From: an uncultured beta proteobacterium
GTDB lineage: Bacteria; Pseudomonadota; Gammaproteobacteria; Burkholderiales; Burkholderiaceae_C
NCBI GenBank assembly: GCA_903864505.1
Contig: CAIPGC010000226.1
Coordinates: 1 to 34,314 of the forward strand
Length of the DNA: 34,314 bases
Direction of reading: 5' to 3'
This document shows positions 28,248-34,314 of this stretch, in pieces. The position numbers and the translations under genes are program-made. The notes under the pieces are model-generated. The model searched no databases and was not told where the DNA came from. It was given only the letters and a program-made list of their open reading frames with translations. The stretch's first letter is position 1. Each line of letters starts with the position of its first letter.

Positions 28248-28628
28248 TCAGAGGCTCAGTTTCATCGCGCTGGCCAGCGCAAACACACTGTTGGCGCAGA
28301 GTCGTGCTACACCCACGGACTCCTGTTCACGCGTACCAGCGCAATCCCGACCGTACTGGGTAATTTCGTAATGCATGCAAGTTACCTGCTTACCCGGCGA
28401 CAGGTAGGCAGTCGCCTTGACAGCGAGTACCGCCCCCTGTGCCTCGAGTTTTGCCAGGCGGGTTCGGGTGGAAATTTCCGGTGCGCGTACTTGCCTGGCC
28501 ACGTCCTTGATGGACTGCGGCTCACGCTGACCTGCAAGCAGGCGCAGAATTTCCAGGGACTCCGGCCACTGTTCTACGGGAACATTCCGATTGGTCCGGT
28601 GTTTGATGGGTTCGAGGCGGGTCTGCAT
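28248..28628 (-). CDS. Small winged-helix-like hypothetical protein
   Basis: A 126-aa protein that I cannot name. Residues about 22-70 (LEILRLLAGQREPQSIKDVA followed by a TRTRLAKLEAQGAV stretch) look like a helix-turn-helix with a following wing, as in small MarR/IclR-type regulators. The remainder (LSPGKQVTCMHYEITQYGRD) has two cysteines separated by 15 residues and no membrane segment. It ends 3 nt from the convergent GNAT gene and starts 79 nt after the M16 protease stop. A DNA-binding role is inferred from this pattern only. The start ATG 28628 lacks a good Shine-Dalgarno. Confidence 0.68.
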   Translation of the reverse strand: MQTRLEPIKHRTNRNVPVEQWPESLEILRLLAGQREPQSIKDVARQVRAPEISTRTRLAKLEAQGAVLAVKATAYLSPGKQVTCMHYEITQYGRDCAGTREQESVGVARLCANSVFALASAMKLSL

Positions 28629-28707
28629 GCCAGTCTTTTCGGCAAAATCCCGACATTCTTAAATTTGCCCGCCTTCGATCCTTTACGCCACAGCCGGCAT
28701 CACCGCC

Positions 28708-31527
28708 TCACAATTTTTCCGGATAGAGCACCACCTGAACATGGTTGTCCCGGCGCAGGTAGCGCTGCGCGACCTTCTGAACATCGTCCGGGGTGATGGC
28801 GGCGACAAGTTTTTCATATTCCAGAATCTTCAACGGGTCGGTCGCGTAGAGGGCCGCCGACTGCAAAGTACCCAACCAATAACTGTTCTCCCGCAACGCA
28901 CGGCGGTGCCCAATCGACCAATTCTGCTTCACTTTGGCCAAGTCTGCGGGATCCGGCCCGGCTTCCTGAATTCTCTGTATTTCCTCCCATGCTGCGGCAA
29001 TCACCTTGTCCACATTCTCCGGTGCGCATGGCAACGACAGACCGAGTTGGTAATGCTGGTAGGGCGCTCGAAGCAACCCCCCTCCCATCCCTCCGCCATA
29101 AATCAGGGTGAGCTTTTCCCGTAGTACATCGATCACTTTGATGTTGATGACTTCCACCAGCGCGTCCAGGCGCAATTGCTCGTTCTCGGAGTAACGTGCC
29201 TCCCCGGTGAACTGGATCGAGACCCGGCTCTTGGGCTCCTTTCCTACATGCACATCGCGCGTCACCACTCCCGTCACCGGCCGTATGCCAAGGTCCGCGT
29301 ATCCCAAGCGAAGATCAGAGGTTGGAAGACTAGCGAGGTAGAACTCTACCAATGACCGGACCACTGGCAAGTCAAGGCTACCTACCAGAACAAAGACCAT
29401 CCCCTTGGCGCTGGCAAAGCGTTCTCGGTAAATGGTGTCGACACGCTCCAGATCGAGCCCGGCAAAGTGTTCCGGTCGCTGTGTCAACCAGACGCGGGGA
29501 TGTGCACTAAACAGCGTCGTCTGCAAGGCATCGGAAAACACCGATTCAGGCCTCGCTACTGCGTTCTTCGCCCCGTCCTGCGATCGCATGACAAACGACT
29601 GAAACAGATCCAGATCCTTGCGCGCAGGACCAAACTTCAGGTACAACAGTTGCAGCAACGTTTCCAGATCCGCCTTGCTGGATGCCCCGCTGACTGCCTC
29701 GGTCCAAGCATCCAGGCCGACCCGCAATGATGCAATTTTCCCCGCCAGCATCTTTTGAACCTGGATGGGCGCAAATTCGCCCACGCCCATCGATGCAGCG
29801 ATCTGGCTCGCATAGCCCGCATTGAACATGTCCGGCTGACCATACAAAGACTGCCCCCCAAATCGGCTGGCCCCCAGCAAAATCTGGTCGTTCTGAAAAT
29901 CGGTAGGCTTGAGAATCACCGTAATCCCATTGGAGAGCTCCCACTCGGTGACACCTAAGGCCTCGTTCTTGCGTTCCCCCACAATCCGCCCGGCCTTGGG
30001 TGGACGTGCCATAAACGTCGTGGCAACCGGCTTCACTTCTTGGGCCGCCACTACACGCCGCTCTGCCTGTTCAACCGCTTCCAGCAATGCAAGTTCACTG
30101 GGAGAATTGTTGTCGGCCCTGTCGCTACCTGTGTAAACCAGCAGCTTTGCGGCCTTTTCAGGAATCGCGTTTCTGGCGAAGTTATTCACATCTGCCAGCG
30201 TGATGCCCGGCAGCAACTCGCGGGTGTAGGCGAGCTCATTTTCAACGCCCGGAATTTCCTCCTGCTCGAGATAGTTGCGCACATACTCCGCCGCATAGCG
30301 CGCCGAGTCGGTTTTTTCACGCTCTACGTAGGCCTGTTCCACGCTGCGCAACACGCCCTTCTTGGTGCGTTCCAATTCGTCCACACTGAAGCCGAACTGA
30401 CGAGCTCGCTGGTTTTCCGCAATCAGCGCGTCGCTGGCCGCTCCTGCACCCTGACGACCCAACACCGCACTGGACGCAAACACCCGATAACCCGGCGCCA
30501 TATTGCTCACTGCACTGCCACCACCCACAAACGGTGGGGCAGCCCGCTGCGTCAACTCCTGCAAACGCTGGCCGAGCATGGCACCGAATAGCTGCTCCAC
30601 GATCTTGGCGCGGTAATCCCCCAGTGTGACCGCTGGAGGATCCTGCCTGACGGGATACAGAATTTGCAGCGCATTGTGGGTAGCTTCTTTGTCCCTAACC
30701 ACCAGCGCCTCGGAAACGCTTCGTGCCGGAATACTAGGGTACATCCGAGCACGTTCCGGTGCAGGATTCTTCAACTTGCCAAAATGTGCATCCACCAAAG
30801 CTTTGGCATCGTCGGGCTCGAGATCCCCCACGACGACGACTGCCATCAGATTGGGGCGGTACCAGTCTCTGTAAAAGCGCCTGAGGGCTTCGAATTTGAA
30901 GCGATTGAGGTTTTCTTCAGTACCAATAGGCAAGCGATTTGCGTATTGCGAGCCGCCAAAAATCTTGGGCAGAAGAACCTTGTCCATCCGGTCCTGCGCA
31001 CCCTTACCCAGCCGAAGTTCCTCCAGCACGATGGCGCGCTCCAGGTCGATGTCGGCATCCTTGAAAAGTAGACCTTGAGCCCAGTCTTCCAATACCAGGA
31101 ATCCTTTTTCAACAGCTTCCCGGCTATCGGTTGGCAGGGGCAGGATGTAGACGGTCTCGTTGAAACTGGTGTAGGCGTTAAGGTCAGCACCAAACTTCAG
31201 CCCGATCGACTGCAGGTACGAAATCAGCTCATGCTTTTTAAAATGGTTCGATCCGTTGAATGCCATGTGCTCGGTGAAGTGCGCCAAGCCGCGCTGATCC
31301 TCGTCTTCCAGCACCGAACCCGCCTTCACAATCAGTCGCAATTCCAGCCGCTTTTCGGGACGATTGTTCTTTTGGATGTAGTAGGTCAAACCGTTGGCCA
31401 GCGTGCCCACACGCACCTGCGGACCAATCGGCAAGGGGTCGGCCAGATTGAGCCCCGCCTGCGCCGCTGCAAATGCAAGCAATAACGAGACAGCAAGGCA
31501 GCACTGGCGAATACACCTGAAAAGCAT
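28708..31527 (-). CDS. M16 family zinc metalloprotease, exported
   Basis: A 939-aa two-module M16 (pitrilysin/insulinase, PqqL-like) peptidase. The signal peptide covers about residues 1-24 (CCLAVSLLLAFAAAQA). The catalytic HFTEH is at 83-87, with the third zinc ligand E163 inside LERAIVLEELRLG, 76 residues after H87, as expected. The C-terminal half contains the second, inactive M16 module (IQFTGEARYSENEQLRLDAL, YGGGMGGGLLRAPYQHYQLG). It should act in the periplasm on peptides. Length is normal for PqqL-like members. A GAGA lies about 7 nt before ATG 31527. It is divergent from the flavoprotein gene. Confidence 0.95.
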   Translation of the reverse strand: MLFRCIRQCCLAVSLLLAFAAAQAGLNLADPLPIGPQVRVGTLANGLTYYIQKNNRPEKRLELRLIVKAGSVLEDEDQRGLAHFTEHMAFNGSNHFKKHELISYLQSIGLKFGADLNAYTSFNETVYILPLPTDSREAVEKGFLVLEDWAQGLLFKDADIDLERAIVLEELRLGKGAQDRMDKVLLPKIFGGSQYANRLPIGTEENLNRFKFEALRRFYRDWYRPNLMAVVVVGDLEPDDAKALVDAHFGKLKNPAPERARMYPSIPARSVSEALVVRDKEATHNALQILYPVRQDPPAVTLGDYRAKIVEQLFGAMLGQRLQELTQRAAPPFVGGGSAVSNMAPGYRVFASSAVLGRQGAGAASDALIAENQRARQFGFSVDELERTKKGVLRSVEQAYVEREKTDSARYAAEYVRNYLEQEEIPGVENELAYTRELLPGITLADVNNFARNAIPEKAAKLLVYTGSDRADNNSPSELALLEAVEQAERRVVAAQEVKPVATTFMARPPKAGRIVGERKNEALGVTEWELSNGITVILKPTDFQNDQILLGASRFGGQSLYGQPDMFNAGYASQIAASMGVGEFAPIQVQKMLAGKIASLRVGLDAWTEAVSGASSKADLETLLQLLYLKFGPARKDLDLFQSFVMRSQDGAKNAVARPESVFSDALQTTLFSAHPRVWLTQRPEHFAGLDLERVDTIYRERFASAKGMVFVLVGSLDLPVVRSLVEFYLASLPTSDLRLGYADLGIRPVTGVVTRDVHVGKEPKSRVSIQFTGEARYSENEQLRLDALVEVINIKVIDVLREKLTLIYGGGMGGGLLRAPYQHYQLGLSLPCAPENVDKVIAAAWEEIQRIQEAGPDPADLAKVKQNWSIGHRRALRENSYWLGTLQSAALYATDPLKILEYEKLVAAITPDDVQKVAQRYLRRDNHVQVVLYPEKL

Positions 31528-31703
31528 GATATTTCTCTTTACTCAATTGTGAGGCGCGAGCTTAGCAGGGCACGCACCAGGGTGTTACCGCCCTCGGGAT
31601 TTCTTTGCTGCGTCTAAACTCTGCCGACCCTACCGCTTCCCAGAATGCCTACGCCCGCCGTCCGCAACCCAGCTCCGCCGCACCACCGCTTGTCTTGCAA
31701 CCT

Positions 31704-32972
31704 ATGACTTCGCAATTCGACGTGGTCATCATTGGAGCCGGTGCCGCAGGTTTGTTCTGCGCCGGGCTCGCGGGCCAGCTCGGGCTTAAAGTGTTGCTGC
31801 TTGATCACAGCGACAGAGTTGCGGAAAAAATCCGCATTTCGGGTGGCGGACACTGCAACTTCACCAACCTGGACACCACCGCCAGCAACTTCCTGGGCGA
31901 CAACCCCCATTTCTGTCGCTCGGCGCTGTCGCGTTATAGTCCAAGCGACTTTGTCCTCCTGCTGCAAAAGCACCAGATTGCGTACCACGAAAAGCACAAA
32001 GGTCAGCTTTTCTGCGACCGGTCTGCCGAAGACATCATCCGAATGCTGCTGACCGAGTGTGCGGTGGGTGGGGTCACGCGTTGGCAGCCTTGCGCCGTAA
32101 CTGCGATACGTATTGCTGCCTCTAGACATGATGGAACAAGCACAGGCAGCTACGAAATTGATAGTGAGCATGGAACGATTCGCAGTGCCGCCGTGGTCGT
32201 AGCAACCGGCGGATTGTCGATTCCCAAGATTGGAGCCACCGACTTTGGTTACCGCATTGCCCGTCAGTTCGACCTTCCCATCGTGGCGCTCCGCCCGGCG
32301 TTGGTGCCGCTCACGTTCGATGCCCAGGCTTGGGCTCCGTTTGCAGAATTGGCGGGGCTGTCGCTCCCGGTACAACTCGAAACCGGCACTAAAAAAGACA
32401 AAATCAGTTTTTTGGAAGATCTCCTGTTCACGCACCGCGGCCTGAGTGGCCCGGGCGTGCTGCAAATTTCCAGTTACTGGCAACCCGGTACGCCCGTGCG
32501 CATCAACCTCACACCCCAGCACGACCTGGTCACGCTCCTGAGTCAGGCCAAGGCAAGCTCCCGCAAGCTGGTTGCCAACGAGTTGGCCGCCACCCTGCCG
32601 TCGCGTTTGGCGGACGCATGGGTTGCACAGGGCCCATCATTGGGCCACGATTGGCGCCGTCCCATCAACGAGGCATCCGACAAGGCCGTTACGGCACTGG
32701 CCGAGCGATTGCGCCGCTGGGAACTCACACCCAACGGCACCGAGGGCTACGCCAAGGCCGAGGTCACGGCCGGCGGGGTAGACACGCGCTGCCTTTCCAG
32801 CCAGACCATGGAATCAACGCAGCCGGGATTGTATTTTGTGGGCGAAGTGGTGGACATCACCGGCTGGCTGGGTGGCTACAACTTTCAATGGGCCTGGGCT
32901 AGCGGCTTTGCCTGCGCACAGGCGCTGGCAGCAAAACTGTTGCCAGCACGCACCACCACAGCGAGCGACTAG
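31704..32972 (+). CDS. NAD(P)/FAD-dependent oxidoreductase, HI0933 family
   Basis: A 422-aa flavoprotein. The N-terminal dinucleotide-binding motif VVIIGAGAAGLFCAGLAG (GAGAAG at about 11-16) is followed by the family signature KIRISGGGHCNFTN, then VVVATGGLSIPKIGATDFGY in the middle and GLYFVGEVVDITGWLGGYNF near the end. The physiological substrate of HI0933-type proteins is not well established. The frame is open from 31605, but ATG 31704 gives the standard N-terminus directly before the beta strand. A 176-nt region separates it from the divergent protease gene; no strong promoter is seen there. Confidence 0.94.
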   Translation: MTSQFDVVIIGAGAAGLFCAGLAGQLGLKVLLLDHSDRVAEKIRISGGGHCNFTNLDTTASNFLGDNPHFCRSALSRYSPSDFVLLLQKHQIAYHEKHKGQLFCDRSAEDIIRMLLTECAVGGVTRWQPCAVTAIRIAASRHDGTSTGSYEIDSEHGTIRSAAVVVATGGLSIPKIGATDFGYRIARQFDLPIVALRPALVPLTFDAQAWAPFAELAGLSLPVQLETGTKKDKISFLEDLLFTHRGLSGPGVLQISSYWQPGTPVRINLTPQHDLVTLLSQAKASSRKLVANELAATLPSRLADAWVAQGPSLGHDWRRPINEASDKAVTALAERLRRWELTPNGTEGYAKAEVTAGGVDTRCLSSQTMESTQPGLYFVGEVVDITGWLGGYNFQWAWASGFACAQALAAKLLPARTTTASD

Positions 32973-33005
32973 ACGTGGCGGCGCAGGCTTTTGGCGGTAG
33001 AACGC

Positions 33006-33011
33006 TATAAT
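33006..33011 (+). promoter_or_regulatory. Putative -10 box of rpsU
   Basis: A perfect TATAAT lies 34 nt after the flavoprotein stop and 133 nt before the rpsU ATG. The -35 region at 16-18 nt spacing is poor (GCAGGC-like). It would give rpsU a leader of about 125 nt. Confidence 0.5.
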
Positions 33012-33031
33012 CCAAGGCTTTTCTGGCAGTC

Positions 33032-33062
33032 CCTCATCGGCCAATACTAGTTATAGATGAGG
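33032..33062 (+). promoter_or_regulatory. Stem-loop in the rpsU leader
   Basis: cctcatc (33032-33038) pairs perfectly with gatgagg (33056-33062) around a 17-nt loop. It would lie near the 5' end of the rpsU mRNA. No T-run follows, so it is not a terminator; a leader or stability element is more likely. Confidence 0.45.
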
Positions 33063-33134
33063 AAATACCGCTGAACGTGACTTGTGGGGCCCCGATCTTC
33101 CCCCATAACCCATGGTCAGCACATTTTTGGAAAT

Positions 33135-33148
33135 TCATTACGTAATGA
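33135..33148. repeat. 14-bp perfect palindrome enclosing the rpsU start codon
   Basis: tcattacgtaatga is its own reverse complement, and its 3' arm contains the rpsU ATG (33145-33147). In RNA it can fold as a 5-bp stem with an acgu loop. The nearest purine-rich Shine-Dalgarno candidate, gga at 33129-33131, is 13 nt from the ATG, which is unusually far. Confidence 0.85.
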
Positions 33149-33357
33149 CAACGATCCGTGTAAAAGAAAACGAGCCGTTTGACGTCGCTCTGCGTCGCTT
33201 CAAGCGCACCATTGAAAAACTGGGCCTGCTGACCGACTTGCGCGCACGCGAGTTCTATGAGAAGCCCACCGCCGAGCGCAAGCGCAAGAAGGCCGCCGCC
33301 GTCAAGCGCAACTACAAGCGTATCCGCAGTATGCAATTGCCGAAGAAGATGTTCTGA
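33145..33357 (+). CDS. rpsU: 30S ribosomal protein S21
   Basis: A 70-aa basic protein of the 30S subunit, needed for base-pairing of the mRNA leader with 16S r[23 protein letters not shown] and the basic tail ([14 protein letters not shown]) are characteristic. ATG 33145 matches the family start; the in-frame start at 33112 would add 11 residues. There is no Shine-Dalgarno at normal distance, and the ATG lies in a palindrome. A strong terminator follows before yqeY. Confidence 0.96.
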   Translation: MTTIRVKENEPFDVALRRFKRTIEKLGLLTDLRAREFYEKPTAERKRKKAAAVKRNYKRIRSMQLPKKMF

Positions 33358-33387
33358 GAACCAGGGTTCTCGGCGCCTTCCAGGGCC

Positions 33388-33424
33388 AAAAAGCTCGCTA
33401 GGGGACGCTCCGGCGGGCTTTTTT
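33388..33424 (+). terminator. Intrinsic terminator after rpsU
   Basis: aaaaagctcgc (33388-33398) pairs with gcgggcttttt (33413-33423) to form an 11-bp stem with one G-T pair, ending in six Ts (33419-33424). The A-run on the other arm makes it potentially bidirectional. It begins 30 nt after the rpsU stop. Confidence 0.88.
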
Positions 33425-33459
33425 GCATTGAAATCCCCTCTTTTCCAGGAAACACTCCG

Positions 33460-33915
33460 ATGTCACTCAAAGACCAGATCACCGAAGACATGAAAACCGC
33501 AATGCGTGCCAAGGACAGCGAACGTCTGGGCACTATCCGCCTGCTGCTGGCTGCCTGCAAGCAGCGCGAGGTCGATGAGCGCATCGTGCTCGATGATGCA
33601 GCAGTCGTGTCGCTGGTGGACAAACTGATCAAACAGCGCAAGGACAGCATTGAAGCCTTCACCAAGGCAGCTCGCATGGATCTGGCGGACAGGGAAACGG
33701 CCGAAATGAAAGTGTTGCAGACTTACCTGCCACAGCGCATGTCGGCTGACGAGGTGCTGGTTGCGGTGCAGGCAATCGTGGCGGAACTGGGCGCGTCGGG
33801 GCCAGGGGATATGGGCAGGGTCATGGGGGTGGTGAAAACGCGGCTTGCGGGAAAGGCAGAGATGTCTGCGGTGTCGGCTGCAGTGAAGTCTGCGCTGGCT
33901 TCCCCACTCACATGA
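33460..33915 (+). CDS. yqeY: GatB/YqeY domain protein
   Basis: A 151-aa YqeY-family protein ([40 protein letters not shown]), resembling the tail domain of the GatB amidotransferase subunit that contacts tRNA. Its function as a stand-alone protein is uncertain, though it commonly lies in the rpsU-dnaG-rpoD neighbourhood. AGGA lies 9 nt before the ATG. The C-terminal half ([40 protein letters not shown]) is typical, and length is normal. The SMR gene overlaps its stop by 4 nt; the terminator after rpsU means it is read by read-through or from its own promoter. Confidence 0.95.
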   Translation: MSLKDQITEDMKTAMRAKDSERLGTIRLLLAACKQREVDERIVLDDAAVVSLVDKLIKQRKDSIEAFTKAARMDLADRETAEMKVLQTYLPQRMSADEVLVAVQAIVAELGASGPGDMGRVMGVVKTRLAGKAEMSAVSAAVKSALASPLT

Positions 33916-34241
33916 ACTGGCTCTATCTCGCCATCGCCATCGTCTCCGAAGTCATTGCAACGTCGTTTCTCAAGGCATCAGAGGGATTCACAAGGCTGTG
34001 GCCGTCGGCGGTTGTGGTGCTGGGCTATGCAGCAGCGTTTTACTTTCTTTCGCTCACGCTGCGAACCATTCCAGTAGGCATCGCCTATGCCGTGTGGTCG
34101 GGCGTGGGCCTGGTGCTAGTTTCCATTGTGGGCTGGTGGTTCTACAACCAGCAACTTGACACTCCCGCCCTTATTGGCATCGCCCTCATTGCCGCTGGTG
34201 TAGTTGTCCTCAATACGCTCTCAAAATCGATAGCGCACTGA
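33912..34241 (+). CDS. SMR-family multidrug efflux protein, EmrE/QacE-like
   Basis: A 109-aa inner-membrane protein with four transmembrane helices, expected to form a proton-coupled antiporter dimer exporting cationic hydrophobic compounds. The essential glutamate is E13 ([20 protein letters not shown]), and the central [20 protein letters not shown] motif matches the EmrE/Qac subtype rather than the Gdx/SugE guanidinium exporters. The end ([10 protein letters not shown]) is also EmrE-like. Its ATG overlaps the yqeY TGA (33912-33915), so it is translationally coupled to yqeY. The expected dnaG neighbour is not seen in the remaining 73 nt. Confidence 0.94.
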   Translation: MNWLYLAIAIVSEVIATSFLKASEGFTRLWPSAVVVLGYAAAFYFLSLTLRTIPVGIAYAVWSGVGLVLVSIVGWWFYNQQLDTPALIGIALIAAGVVVLNTLSKSIAH

Positions 34242-34314
34242 CCAACTTCCAGGTGTCAAATCCTGATCGGGATCTACGACTGCCGGTCAGTTGCTCTCAT
34301 CAGTTCCCCGCCAC

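Noticed and set aside
31614-32522. 302-aa open frame antisense to the HI0933 flavoprotein gene
   Set aside because: The plus strand encodes a clear FAD-binding protein here; the antisense translation shows no domain.
1-34314. CRISPR arrays, insertion sequences, prophage or toxin-antitoxin genes
   Set aside because: No spaced direct-repeat array, transposase motif, phage gene or recognisable toxin-antitoxin pair was seen on either strand.
34242-34314. Sequence after the SMR gene at the window end
   Set aside because: These 73 nt show no recognisable coding start, hairpin with T-run or tRNA; too short to assign.

Overview
The window looks like core chromosome of a betaproteobacterium, most likely order Burkholderiales, family Comamonadaceae (Rhodoferax-like). 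This is an inference from protein style, moderately high GC, and the gene order rpsO-pnp-quinone oxidoreductase-tpiA-secG-tRNA-Leu-nuoA to nuoN, which I associate with that group. I saw no insertion sequence, prophage, CRISPR array or rRNA gene.

Layout. (1) 98-3006, plus strand: an AttH/CrtC lipocalin-like protein and a homodimeric ABC exporter. (2) 3041-3816, plus strand: a near-consensus sigma-70 promoter driving two small proteins I do not recognise, one Pro/Lys/Gln-rich and one coiled coil. They end 3 nt from the convergent end of the next block. (3) 24328 down to 3820, minus strand: rpsO, a terminator, pnp, an NAD(P)H:quinone oxidoreductase, tpiA, secG, tRNA-Leu(GAG), all 14 genes of respiratory complex I (nuoA-N, with nuoC and nuoD separate), a Nudix hydrolase and a DUF1178 zinc-ribbon protein. 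Genes here are tightly packed, with several 4-nt ATGA overlaps, so most of the block is probably read as one or a few long transcripts. (4) 24470-34241, mixed strands: an orphan periplasmic binding protein divergent from a small heat-shock protein, tsaD divergent from a GNAT acetyltransferase, a small HTH-like protein, an M16 zinc protease divergent from a HI0933-type flavoprotein, then rpsU, yqeY and an EmrE-like SMR transporter.

How the genes work together. The centre is energy metabolism: complex I oxidises NADH and pumps protons, and TpiA feeds glycolysis. SecG serves protein export, and many complex I subunits are membrane proteins. RpsO, PNPase, RpsU, TsaD (tRNA t6A synthesis) and tRNA-Leu serve translation and RNA turnover.

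No clearly new multi-gene system is evident. The best candidates for something undescribed are the promoter-driven small-protein pair at 3097-3816, a 14-bp palindrome enclosing the rpsU start codon, and a possible heat-responsive promoter and leader in front of hsp20. Start codons were revised where overlap, family length or a ribosome binding site argued for it. All functions rest on motifs recognised by eye, not on database searches.
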